A stretch of DNA of 64,000 nt from Cryobacterium mannosilyticum (GTDB lineage Bacteria; Actinomycetota; Actinomycetes; Actinomycetales; Microbacteriaceae): positions 57,447 through 121,446 of the forward strand of contig NZ_SOFM01000023.1 in the NCBI RefSeq assembly GCF_004402705.1, in the 5' to 3' direction. Numbering within the stretch: position 1 is the stretch's first letter; each line of letters begins with the position of its first letter. This document shows positions 50,052 to 57,820 of this stretch, one piece after another. The position numbers were made by a program, and so were the translations under genes. A model generated the notes under the pieces. It ran no database searches. It was not told the origin of the DNA and saw only the letters and a program-made list of their open reading frames with translations.

Positions 50052-50935
50052 GCGAAGGTCTCCTCGGTGTCGATGACGATGCAGGCCAGGCGGGAGCCGT
50101 TGGATCCAACGGCGGCGCGTGCGAGCGGCTGGCCGTCGACGACGACGTCGAGCGGGCGGTGCTTGGAATGGGGAATGGCGAGGACGTCTCCGACGGCGAG
50201 GCCGAGGATGACGCTGGGCAGCACCCGGATCGGGGTGAGCTGAAGGGACACGTCAACCGGCACCCAGGCCAACTGCGCGTGCAGGAGGTCCTCGGGGTTC
50301 GAGGCGTTGCTGGTCGGGTTGGTCTCGCCGAGCTGGGGCAGGAGCGTGTCGGCCGGCAGTGCGAGGGTCGCGGTGGCCGTCGATTCGCCGACCCGCATGG
50401 AGAAGGTGGCGACGATCATCAGGTCGCCGGTGGCCGCGGCCTGGGCGAACTGCGAGTTGTACTGGATGCCGCCGACCACGATCGGCGCGACGAGCAGGGC
50501 GCCGAGGCAGTAGCGCAGGTCTTCCAGGGCGTCGTCCATCAGCCGGCGCACGAGGGCCTGCTCGATCTGGGTGAAGACGCGCTCGGGGGCGAAGGTGCTG
50601 CCCGAGCCGCCGAGCATGTGGCTCACCCAGGACAGCGCGGCCGCCGCGGGGAACTGGATGACGGCCTTGGCGCTGAACCCGGTCACCGGGCAGAGCACCA
50701 TCGCCGTGGTCGCCGGCAGGGACGACGCGTATTCGTCGTAGCTGCGCATGATGACGTGTTCGCAGGTGACCTGCGACAGCACCCGCACCTTGGCGGTGAG
50801 CTGGGTGCCCCACTGCCGGGCGAAGGTTTCGAAGGCGAGCTCCAGCACGCGCGAGTGCTCGCGGGCGAGCGTTGTCGGTCGACGAAAGTCGTACACCTCG
50901 ACCGTGCGCGCCGCCGAAGCGGGCACACCAATCAC
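50048..50935 (-). CDS. fliM: flagellar motor switch protein FliM
   Basis: C-ring switch protein that in other bacteria binds CheY-P. Visible: EVYDFRRPTTLAREHSRVLELAFETFARQWGTQLTAK, GGSGSTFAPERVFTQIEQALVRRLMDDALEDL, and the C-terminal SpoA-like region LTPIRVLPSVILGLAVGDVLAIPHSK. The frame is open to 50965, but a sigma28-like -10 ends there, so a GTG at 50935 with AGGA 7 nt upstream is preferred (295 aa); GTG at 50956 is another option. The N-terminal CheY-binding peptide (LSQxEIDALL) is missing with any start. Confidence 0.93.
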   Translation of the reverse strand: MIGVPASAARTVEVYDFRRPTTLAREHSRVLELAFETFARQWGTQLTAKVRVLSQVTCEHVIMRSYDEYASSLPATTAMVLCPVTGFSAKAVIQFPAAAALSWVSHMLGGSGSTFAPERVFTQIEQALVRRLMDDALEDLRYCLGALLVAPIVVGGIQYNSQFAQAAATGDLMIVATFSMRVGESTATATLALPADTLLPQLGETNPTSNASNPEDLLHAQLAWVPVDVSLQLTPIRVLPSVILGLAVGDVLAIPHSKHRPLDVVVDGQPLARAAVGSNGSRLACIVIDTEETFA

Positions 50936-50964
50936 TGCTTGTTCCTGGACCGTCACGACAAGCA

Positions 50965-50993
50965 CTATCGGTCAACGAATCGCCCGCGTTAGG
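50965..50993 (-). promoter_or_regulatory. sigma28-like promoter for the fliM-csrA operon
   Basis: On the minus strand: -35 CCTAAC (50988-50993), a 16-nt spacer, and -10 CCGATAG (50965-50971). The -10 resembles the GCCGATAA of FliA/SigD promoters. The same spacing and sequences recur upstream of flbD and flgB. Confidence 0.65.
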
Positions 50994-51043
50994 AGTAGCG
51001 ACATCCAACTTGTGCCGCGGTGTGTCCGTGCCGGCTGGGGTGG

Positions 51044-51988
51044 TCAGTGTCCGGTCTTGGCTGGCGCCTTCTCCGTCGTGGTCGTCTTCGTGGTCTTCGT
51101 GGTCTTGGTGGTCGATTCGGCGGATGCCGCCGGCTCCGTCGCGGGGTCGGCGGAGGCCACCGGGGCGGGGATCACGGCGGTGCCGTCGAGCACGGAGGGG
51201 ATGAGCGCCCGGACGGCCTCCGGCTGGCTGGAGAGCATCACCACGTCGACCCGGCGGTTCTGGGCCATCGCGGCGAGGTCTGAGCCGGTCGCCACAGACC
51301 GGGCCGAACCGTAGCCGACCGACGAGATGCGCTCCTGGGCGATCGCCCCGAACTCGACCAGCCGGCGCAGCACGGCGGTCGCCCGTGCTGAGGACAGCTC
51401 CCAGTCGGTCGGGTAGTTGACCGTGACGCCGTGCCGGTCGGCGTGGCCCTCTATCTTCACCTCGTTGGGCTGGGTGGCGAGAATCGGCGCGATGGTGTCG
51501 AGCACCTGGATGGCCTGTGGGCTGAGCTCGGCGAGGTTGGGCGCGAAATAGGCCTCCGAACCGACCAGGCCGACGGTCAGACCGCGCGAGTCGATCACGA
51601 ACTGGACCATGCCGCCGATCCCCTTGGCGTCCACGGCATCCTGAATCGCCTTCTGCGCCGAGCTGAGGTTCTTCACCTCCGCGACGGCGAGGTCCAGGTT
51701 GGTGAAGCCGGTCGCCTCGCCCTGCTTGACCTTGTCCTTTTTGACGACGACGCCCTTGGCGGTGTCGACCTTGCCGACGTCGGTGGCGCCGAACCCGGTT
51801 GCGAGGGAGTTCTTCAACTGCACGAACTTGGACTGGTCGACCGACGACATGGCGAAGAGCACGATGAACATGCACATCAGCACGGTGACCATGTCCATGT
51901 AGGACGCCATCCACCGCTCGTCGACATGCTCGACGTGTTCCTCTTCGAGTCCCTTGCTGCGGCCGCGTCCCCGGCCGTGACCGCTCAT
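51044..51988 (-). CDS. motB: flagellar stator protein MotB
   Basis: Peptidoglycan-anchored stator subunit. A single N-terminal helix, WMASYMDMVTVLMCMFIVLFAMS, carries the essential proton-channel Asp32. The OmpA-like peptidoglycan-binding domain is near 165-270: PNEVKIEGHADRHGVTVNYPTDWELSSARATAVLRRLVE and RISSVGYGSARS. 314 aa. The C-terminal 35 residues are a Thr/Lys/Ala repeat tail (TTKTTKTTK). ATGA overlap with motA. Confidence 0.95.
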   Translation of the reverse strand: MSGHGRGRGRSKGLEEEHVEHVDERWMASYMDMVTVLMCMFIVLFAMSSVDQSKFVQLKNSLATGFGATDVGKVDTAKGVVVKKDKVKQGEATGFTNLDLAVAEVKNLSSAQKAIQDAVDAKGIGGMVQFVIDSRGLTVGLVGSEAYFAPNLAELSPQAIQVLDTIAPILATQPNEVKIEGHADRHGVTVNYPTDWELSSARATAVLRRLVEFGAIAQERISSVGYGSARSVATGSDLAAMAQNRRVDVVMLSSQPEAVRALIPSVLDGTAVIPAPVASADPATEPAASAESTTKTTKTTKTTTTEKAPAKTGH

Positions 51989-52794
51989 GCCGCCTTGGGC
52001 AAGGACTTGGCCGCCTTGTCCGCCTTGCCCGCCTTCGCCGACTTGGAGGATTCCGCCGGCACCATGGCCCGCAGCCGTTCGCCGAGGAGGCGAGGCTGGC
52101 TTCCGGCCTGCACGGCGAGGGCGCCCTCGAGGAGCAGCGTCATCCGCTCCACCTCGATGTCGGAGAGCCGCTTGAGCCGGTTGCCGATCGGGAGCCAGAG
52201 GAAGTTCGCGGAGAGCAGACCCCAGAGGGTGGCGACGAACGCGGCGGCGATCAGCGGGCCCAGGGTCGAGGGCGTGTCGAGCTGCTCGAGCACGTGGGTG
52301 AGCGAGATCACCGTTCCGATGATGCCGACGGTGGGCGCGTAGCCGCCGAGGCTGGTGAAGAACTTGGAGGCGTTTCGGCTGGCCTTGGTTCTGGTGGCCA
52401 GCTCGTCTTCGAGCAGGATGCGCAGTTCGTCACCGTCGGTGCCGTCGGCGATGTTCTGCAGTGCGCCCCGCAGGAACGGGTCGTCGACGTTGTCGGCTTC
52501 CTGTTCGAGGGCGAGCAGGCCGGCGCTGCGGGCCTTCTCGGCCAGACCCACGATCTGGTCGATGACCTGCTGCGGCGGGGTGGTCTTGCCGACGAAGGCA
52601 CCGGGCACGGCCTTGAACGCCGAGATCGCATCGCGGATCGTTCCGCCGGCGATGCCGACGGCGATGGTCGCGCCGAAAACCAGCACCATCGGGGCCGGCA
52701 GCAGGATCGAGGAGATGTGGCCGCCCTCGATGGTGATCATCGCGAAGAGCGAGCCGAAGGCGAGGGCGATACCGATCAGGGTTGCGGGATCCAT
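51985..52794 (-). CDS. motA: flagellar stator protein MotA
   Basis: Proton-channel stator subunit with four membrane segments; the cytoplasmic loop carries the charged residues that act on FliG. Seen: DPATLIGIALAFGSLFAMITIEGGH, GTVISLTHVLEQLDTPSTLGPLIAAAFVATLWGLLSANFLWLPIGNRLK. 269 aa, normal. Overlaps flbD upstream (its ATG overlaps the stop) and motB downstream. Confidence 0.95.
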   Translation of the reverse strand: MDPATLIGIALAFGSLFAMITIEGGHISSILLPAPMVLVFGATIAVGIAGGTIRDAISAFKAVPGAFVGKTTPPQQVIDQIVGLAEKARSAGLLALEQEADNVDDPFLRGALQNIADGTDGDELRILLEDELATRTKASRNASKFFTSLGGYAPTVGIIGTVISLTHVLEQLDTPSTLGPLIAAAFVATLWGLLSANFLWLPIGNRLKRLSDIEVERMTLLLEGALAVQAGSQPRLLGERLRAMVPAESSKSAKAGKADKAAKSLPKAA

Positions 52795-53114
52795 CAGAGC
52801 CTCCGCGGGCGCTGGGGCTGCACGGGACCCGGCGCGGTGGGGTCTTCAATTGCGTGCGGACCGCTGACGATTTCGAGAGGTCTGACGCCGCTGCTGTAAT
52901 CGGCATCTGAGGTCAGATAGGCCAGGGAGATCACATGCGCCCGGAAGCGGGCGATCTTCTCGATGACCTCGTCGAGGCCCTCCGTGACGATGAATTTCGC
53001 GCCGTCGACCATGACCAGGGTCGTGTCGGGGCTGGCGTGGATCCGCTCGATCAAATCAGGGTTGATCGCAAACTGGCTGTCGTTCAGCCGCGTCACAACA
53101 ATCATCGGGCCCAT
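52794..53114 (-). CDS. flbD: FlbD-family flagellar protein
   Basis: Small protein of the FlbD/Swr family common upstream of motA in Gram-positives; needed for swarming or flagellation, mechanism unclear. Sequence MIVVTRLNDSQFAINPDLIERIHASPDTTLVMVDGAKFIVTEGLDEVIEKI fits. 106 aa with the ATG at 53114, which has GGAGA 6 nt upstream; an ATG three codons later is possible. First gene of the stator operon. Confidence 0.9.
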   Translation of the reverse strand: MGPMIVVTRLNDSQFAINPDLIERIHASPDTTLVMVDGAKFIVTEGLDEVIEKIARFRAHVISLAYLTSDADYSSGVRPLEIVSGPHAIEDPTAPGPVQPQRPRRL

Positions 53115-53153
53115 CCATGGTCTCCGGACGATTCAAGTAACCGTCGTGAACCA

Positions 53154-53182
53154 CTGTCGGTCGCCGTGCCCCGGCCGTTAGT
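53154..53182 (-). promoter_or_regulatory. sigma28-like promoter for the flbD-motAB operon
   Basis: Minus strand: -35 ACTAAC (53177-53182), 16-nt spacer, -10 CCGACAG (53154-53160). It sits 40 nt upstream of the flbD start, leaving about 30 nt of leader that contains the ribosome binding site. Same layout as the promoters of fliM and flgB; the -10 has one difference (C for T). Confidence 0.6.
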
Positions 53183-53246
53183 TGCCGGCCGGGACCGTCT
53201 GCCGCCCGGAGGTGGCGAGCCCTCGCCGAACTGTGACTCAAGCACC

Positions 53247-53262
53247 TTTTCAGGCCTGAAAA
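53247..53262. promoter_or_regulatory. 16-bp perfect palindrome upstream of flbD
   Basis: TTTTCAGGCCTGAAAA is perfectly self-complementary. It lies between the flgE terminator-like hairpin and the flbD promoter, about 65 bp upstream of the -35. It is a candidate site for a dimeric regulator. I see no second copy in the window. Confidence 0.45.
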
Positions 53263-53333
53263 CCCTGCAAAACTCACCGCTCGGCGATCATTCCCGCTCG
53301 GGTGACACTCGGGACGCACCCGGGTGGCAGTCT

Positions 53334-53377
53334 GCGGGCCGGATCGGGGTCCTCTCACGAGGTCCGATCCGGCCCGC
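53334..53377. terminator. hairpin downstream of flgE
   Basis: Perfect 14-bp stem (53334-53347 with 53364-53377, arms starting GCGGGCCGGATCGG) enclosing a smaller CCTC/GAGG stem. It starts 13 bp after the flgE stop and precedes the flbD promoter, so it probably terminates the flgB-flgE transcript. No U-tract. Confidence 0.8.
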
Positions 53378-53390
53378 CATTCACTCGCTA

Positions 53391-54563
53391 TCAGCGCTTG
53401 AGGTTGGTGAGCTCCTGGAGCACCTCGTCTGAGGTGGTGATGATGCGGGCGTTGGCCTGGAAGCCGCGCTGGGCGACGATCAGGTTGGTGAACTCCTGGG
53501 AGAGGTCGACGTTCGACATCTCCAGCGCTCCCCCGCTGAGCGAGCCGAGGCCGCCTGAGCCGGGTGCACCGAGAGCGGCGTTACCGGAGTTGAAGGTGGA
53601 GCGGTACTCGGAGGATCCGGCCTTCTCGAGGCCGCCCGGGTTCGAGAATGTCGCGAGGGCGATCCGGCCGATGGATGCCTGGCCGCCGTTGCTGAATAGC
53701 CCCACCAGGGTGCCGTCCTTGCCGAGGGTGAAGGACTTGAGCGTGCCCGCCTCAGACCCGTTCTGGGAGTTGAACGTGGCGGTCGGGAGTCCGGCGTAGC
53801 CCTTGAGATCTCCCATATTGACCTCTACCGTGCCCACCATCAGCTTCGCCCCGCTCACGACGACTCCACCTGCGAACGTGAGCGGCGCAGCGGCAGTCGT
53901 GGTGCCGTCTGCAGCAGATACGTCCCACGTTCCAGCGCCCGTGCTCTTGAAGGTCAGCGCCAACGTGCGGGATGCCCCGAGAGCGTCATACACCTTGACA
54001 TCGCGCATCAGCGTGGTTCCGATAGGCGCATCAGACGGCAGGTTCCCGCCCATTACGGCCTTATCCGTGGGCTTCGCCGGAATGATCGACTGCAGCGGAA
54101 GGGTGATGTTTCCGATGGTCCCGCCCTCGTTGATCTGGCCGTTGACCCCCGTCCAGCCCTGCACGATCGCGCCGGCCGGGGTGACCAGGCGGCCCTCCCC
54201 GTCGAAGTCGAAGGCGCCGGAGCGGCTGTAGAGGGTTTCGCCGCCGAGCTGGGTGACGAAGAAGCCGTCGCCCGAGATCATGATGTCGGTGGCCTTGCCG
54301 GTGGCCTGCGAGGAGCCCTGGGCGAAGTTGGTGGAGATGCCGGCGACCTTGACGCCGAGTCCCACCTGGGCCGGGTTGGTGCCACCGACCGTGGCCTGCG
54401 GGCCGCCCGCGCCCTGGCTCAGCTGCGAGAGGGTGTCCTGGAATTGGACGGCCGAGGCCTTGAACGCGGTGGTGTTGACGTTGGCGATGTTGTTGCCGGT
54501 GACGTCGAGCATGGTCTGGTGCGAGCGAAGACCTGAGATGCCGGAGTACAGGGAACGAAGCAT
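53391..54563 (-). CDS. flgE: flagellar hook protein FlgE
   Basis: Structural protein of the hook. The N-terminal rod-type motif is MLRSLYSGISGLRSHQTMLDVTGNNIANVNTTAFK, and the C-terminus is SNVDLSQEFTNLIVAQRGFQANARIITTSDEVLQELTNLKR. 390 aa. AAAGG precedes the ATG. Last gene of the flgB transcript, followed by a strong hairpin. A small GC stem followed by a T-rich tract lies between it and flgD. Confidence 0.96.
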   Translation of the reverse strand: MLRSLYSGISGLRSHQTMLDVTGNNIANVNTTAFKASAVQFQDTLSQLSQGAGGPQATVGGTNPAQVGLGVKVAGISTNFAQGSSQATGKATDIMISGDGFFVTQLGGETLYSRSGAFDFDGEGRLVTPAGAIVQGWTGVNGQINEGGTIGNITLPLQSIIPAKPTDKAVMGGNLPSDAPIGTTLMRDVKVYDALGASRTLALTFKSTGAGTWDVSAADGTTTAAAPLTFAGGVVVSGAKLMVGTVEVNMGDLKGYAGLPTATFNSQNGSEAGTLKSFTLGKDGTLVGLFSNGGQASIGRIALATFSNPGGLEKAGSSEYRSTFNSGNAALGAPGSGGLGSLSGGALEMSNVDLSQEFTNLIVAQRGFQANARIITTSDEVLQELTNLKR

Positions 54564-54627
54564 GGGATGCTGCCTTTCTGAAAGGAAGTGAGTCTGAAAA
54601 ATGGGTGAAAAAGTGTTGATTAGAGAG

Positions 54628-54645
54628 GGCCCGACGGTGCGGGCC
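54628..54645. terminator. hairpin with T-rich flank between flgD and flgE
   Basis: The 86-bp gap between flgD and flgE contains GGCCCG-N6-CGGGCC (minus strand), 6-bp stem, followed within about 15 nt by a T5 run. It could partially terminate transcription or mark an RNA-processing site that sets flgE mRNA level. Confidence 0.5.
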
Positions 54646-54649
54646 GAGA

Positions 54650-55093
54650 TCAGGCGGTGACCGTGGGAACCGCCGGCGGATGCGCGGTCACGCCGGAAAT
54701 CGCATCCAGGGCCACGTTCGTGCCGTTGATGGTGACCTGTGGAACCGGGCCGGCGTAGGAGACAGCCGAGGCCGTGCCCGTTGCGCTGGTGCCGTCGGCC
54801 TTCGTGTAGGTCACGTTCTGGCCGACCAGGGCCGCCGCGGCCACCCGCATCTGCAGCGAGAAGTTCTCGTCGGCCGTGGTGGAGAGGGCGGAGAGCTTCT
54901 CCATCATGGCCAGCTGGGTGGTCTGGGCGATCATCTGGTTGGTGTCCATCGGCGAGCTCGGGTCCTGGTTGCGTAGCTGCGTGACCAGCAGCGACATGAA
55001 CGCCTCGGAGTCGAGGGTTTGCTTCGGCGCCCGGGTGGGCGTGGTGGTGTACATTCCGGTGGCTGCCGGGGCGGCAACTGCGTCGATGGTCAC
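54650..55093 (-). CDS. flgD: flagellar hook-capping protein FlgD
   Basis: Scaffold at the growing hook tip, needed for FlgE polymerisation. The N-terminal FlgD signature LDSEAFMSLLVTQLRNQDPSSPMDTNQMIAQTTQLAMMEKL is clear. 147 aa is short; the second half has a simple FlgD-Ig-like core (VTYTKADGTSATGTASAVSYAG). It lies between fliK and flgE, the usual hook cluster. Confidence 0.93.
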   Translation of the reverse strand: MTIDAVAAPAATGMYTTTPTRAPKQTLDSEAFMSLLVTQLRNQDPSSPMDTNQMIAQTTQLAMMEKLSALSTTADENFSLQMRVAAAALVGQNVTYTKADGTSATGTASAVSYAGPVPQVTINGTNVALDAISGVTAHPPAVPTVTA

Positions 55094-55110
55094 GATGGTC
55101 TCTCTTCTGC

Positions 55111-56763
55111 TCAGGCCAGGATGTCGATGGTGTGCGTGCTTCCGAAGACGGGGGCACGGAACTGGTTCGGGATGCTGTCGCCGGCGCCTCTGCCGCGCTC
55201 GGTGCGGGCCTCTGGCTGCGGCCGGTCCCGACGGTTCGCGGACGGATCGGAGGGCGAGTCGTGTGCGGACAGGTCCAGGTGGGCGTTCAGCCCGCCACCC
55301 GAGAGGTCCCGGCGCAGGTCGGGCAGGATGGCGCGCAGGGCGTCCCTGGCCAGGTCGGTCGGGGCGAAGAGTTCAACCCGGATGTTGTCGCCGTTGACGT
55401 GGGCGCGCACGGTGACGGGTCCGAGGTTGTCGGAGCTGACGCTGATCGTGAGCACGTGGTTGCCGTTTGCGGCGCCGGCAAGGCTGAACAGCGGGCGGGC
55501 GACCTGCGCGGCCAGAGCGGGCGCTGCGGGCGCCGGTGCGGCGGCGGCCGAGGCGGGCGTCACTGCCGGAGCCGGGGTGACGACGGCGCCGGCCGGAACC
55601 GCGACGGTTGCGGGGGTGGCAGCTGCCTCGTCGACCGGGGCCGCGCCTTCGGTACCGATGCGGGTGCGGGCGGTGGCGCCGGCCACGGCCGCACGCACGG
55701 CTGCGGCTCCGGTGGCCGGGACGAGCCCGGCAAGGGCAACGGCGCCGGTCGCCGTGGCCCCGGTGGCCGGGCCGGTCTCGGCCGGTGAACCGTTCTGGGG
55801 CCCGGTTCCGCTGATCGTTCCCGCTTCCGTTCCCGGCGCGGCCGTTCCAACACCGGTCGCGGTCGCGGTCGCGGTCGCGGTCGCGGTCGCGGTCGCGTCG
55901 ATGGTGCGGGCTGCGGTCGAACCTGCGGCAGCGTCGACGCCGGCGGCTTCGGCCGATTCTGTTGCTGCCGCGGTCGTCGTTGGTGCGGCACGGAGGGCCG
56001 GAATGGTTCCGGCGACGGCGAACGCGACCGCGGCTGTAGTCGTGGCTGCGGCAACAGCCGCGCTCGCGCCTGCATCGCCGACGGGAGTCGCAGCGGAAGC
56101 GCCGACGCCCTCGGCGTTGTCCGATCGGGCGCCGGCCGATCCGGCGTTGGCCGAAGCAGTGTCATCCGACATGGTGTCTGCGGCGCGTGACTGGGCGGAC
56201 AGGACAAGGTCGGCGGCCGTGGGCGTCGCCGGGACGATTGCCGGGAAGACCAGAGCTGAGTCGCCCGAGGAATCAGGGGAACCGGCCTCGTCAGAGGCTG
56301 TGTTCGTACCGGTGGCGACCGGCACCGGTACGAAGGCCGGAGCGGGGGTGCCGAGGGAAGCGGGCACCATCGTGGACGGCATCGGGGCTGCAGCGTCGGC
56401 GGCTCCCCCGCGGTGGCTCGACGTGATCGCGTCCGGCTTGCCGGCGTCCAGTTGGGGGCACTTGGCCGGCGAAGCAGGGTTCGCAGTGCGGTTCGAAGCA
56501 GGGTTCGGAGCGCGGTTCGAAGCAGGGTGCGCAGCGCGGTCCGCCGTGCGGTCCGCGAACCGGTCTGGAGCGGCATCCGTGGCCGGCTCGTGGCGGGCGC
56601 CGCGGTTCGCCGCCGCACCGCGGGCGTCGAGGGTGCCCTGCATGACGGACGCGAACGCGCCGGCGCCGCCGCTCGCCCCGGCACCGGACGGGGTGCCGGT
56701 CTGGCCGCGGGGCGGGGTAAGGGACGCCGCCGGGACAGCCGATCGGAGCAGGGCCGAGGTCAT
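55111..56763 (-). CDS. fliK: flagellar hook-length control protein FliK
   Basis: Molecular ruler and switch for hook export. 550 aa; the first 400 residues are Ala/Thr/Pro/Val-rich and disordered, including the repeats NRAPNPASNRTANPAS and an (AT)n run. The C-terminal domain (about 425-510) contains LTISVSSDNLGPVTVRAHVNGDNIRVELFAPTDLARDALRAILPDLRRDLSGGGLN, the FliK C-domain pattern. ATGA overlap with the peptidase gene upstream. Confidence 0.88.
   Translation of the reverse strand: MTSALLRSAVPAASLTPPRGQTGTPSGAGASGGAGAFASVMQGTLDARGAAANRGARHEPATDAAPDRFADRTADRAAHPASNRAPNPASNRTANPASPAKCPQLDAGKPDAITSSHRGGAADAAAPMPSTMVPASLGTPAPAFVPVPVATGTNTASDEAGSPDSSGDSALVFPAIVPATPTAADLVLSAQSRAADTMSDDTASANAGSAGARSDNAEGVGASAATPVGDAGASAAVAAATTTAAVAFAVAGTIPALRAAPTTTAAATESAEAAGVDAAAGSTAARTIDATATATATATATATGVGTAAPGTEAGTISGTGPQNGSPAETGPATGATATGAVALAGLVPATGAAAVRAAVAGATARTRIGTEGAAPVDEAAATPATVAVPAGAVVTPAPAVTPASAAAAPAPAAPALAAQVARPLFSLAGAANGNHVLTISVSSDNLGPVTVRAHVNGDNIRVELFAPTDLARDALRAILPDLRRDLSGGGLNAHLDLSAHDSPSDPSANRRDRPQPEARTERGRGAGDSIPNQFRAPVFGSTHTIDILA
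55858..55900. repeat. GGTCGC hexamer repeat in fliK
   Basis: About seven tandem GGTCGC/GCGGTC hexamers encode alternating Ala-Thr residues in the disordered linker of FliK. In-frame length changes here would alter ruler length. Confidence 0.85.
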
Positions 56764-57389
56764 CGGGAACCGCCCTTCAGCAGGGAGGCGAAGGCGGCGT
56801 TGACCAGGTCGGTCGAGCCTGCCGCGGCAGCCGGGGCATCCGGAATCACGCGGCGGATGGTGGTGATCTCCGAGTCGTCCATGTAGGCCTCGACCTTGCT
56901 GACCGTGCGGCCCTCGTAGGGTGCGTGGATGACCTTGTGGTTGCCGGCGTAGATGAGGATGTGGTCGCCGCCGCCGGTGACGATGAGGTCGCCCGGTTTG
57001 GCCTCGGCCAGGGAGGCAACCTCGGTGCCGATCTTCATCTGGCCGGAGACGAGGCGCGGCACGGTGATGCCCATGTCGGCGTAGACCTTCTGCACGAGGC
57101 CGGAGCAGTCCATGCCGCTCTGGTCCTCGCCGCCGAAGACATAGGGAACGCCGAGGTACTTCTCCGCGGCCTTCACCACCCCGTCGCCGGTGGCGTTGCC
57201 GGGGTTCGGGGTGGCCGTGCCGGCCGCGGCAGCGCCGGAGGCGGACGCCAGGGCGTCGGCGAACGTGCTCGAGGCGGCGCTGCCAGCGGCGGTCGTCGCC
57301 GCCGACTTGACCGGTGCGGTCACGGCGGAGAACTGGTCCAGCGTGGCGCGGATGTCGCTGACCCGGCTCAGCATCGCGACTATCGTCAT
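56760..57389 (-). CDS. C40 (NlpC/P60) peptidase in the flagellar cluster
   Basis: Predicted D,L-endopeptidase that opens peptidoglycan for rod growth. The C-terminal NlpC/P60 domain (about 70-195) has the triad Cys95 (MDCSGL), His143 (GGGDHILIY) and His155 (VIHAPY). An Ala-rich segment precedes it. 209 aa. No signal peptide is visible, so it may be exported by the flagellar apparatus. It lies between fliJ and fliK, overlapping both by ATGA, where FlgJ-like enzymes act in other bacteria. Confidence 0.87.
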   Translation of the reverse strand: MTIVAMLSRVSDIRATLDQFSAVTAPVKSAATTAAGSAASSTFADALASASGAAAAGTATPNPGNATGDGVVKAAEKYLGVPYVFGGEDQSGMDCSGLVQKVYADMGITVPRLVSGQMKIGTEVASLAEAKPGDLIVTGGGDHILIYAGNHKVIHAPYEGRTVSKVEAYMDDSEITTIRRVIPDAPAAAAGSTDLVNAAFASLLKGGSR

Positions 57390-57820
57390 CGGAGCAGTCC
57401 GTTGCGGTTGCGGTGCCAGGACGTGGACGCGATCTCGTCGAGGACGGTCTGTTCGGCGTGCAGGTCTTCGGCGGCGACCGCCTGGCCGTGCCGGCCCTCG
57501 AGCTTCTCCAGGCTCACCGACTCCGCGCGGGTGGCGTCGTAGGCGGCCTGCGCCTCACCGACGGCCGCCACGTGGTTGCGGCCGAGGGCATCCATCTCGG
57601 CGAGCATGCTGCGGGTGGAGGCGCGGGCTGCGGCGACCGCGTAGAGGGTTTCGGCGCCGGTGACGCTGCTCGGCAGCACCTCGAGGGTGGCTCGGGCCTG
57701 CGCCCGGCGGAGGGTGTTGGCCTTGGCTACGGCGTTGGCGGCGGCAAGGTCGCCGGCGGCCTGGTCCTGCTGGAGGTGCCTGAGTCGAAGCAGTCCGGCG
57801 AGGGCGAAGGTGCGAGCCAT
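57386..57820 (-). CDS. fliJ: flagellar export chaperone-like protein FliJ
   Basis: 144-aa helical coiled-coil protein between fliI and the peptidase gene. Heptad-like content is seen in LLRLRHLQQDQAAGDLAAANAVAKANTLRRAQARATLEVL and VGEAQAAYDATRAESVSLEKLEGRHGQAVAAEDLHAEQTVLDEIA. Identification rests on position, length and coiled-coil character. Overlaps fliI by ATGA-type junction. Confidence 0.8.
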   Translation of the reverse strand: MARTFALAGLLRLRHLQQDQAAGDLAAANAVAKANTLRRAQARATLEVLPSSVTGAETLYAVAAARASTRSMLAEMDALGRNHVAAVGEAQAAYDATRAESVSLEKLEGRHGQAVAAEDLHAEQTVLDEIASTSWHRNRNGLLR

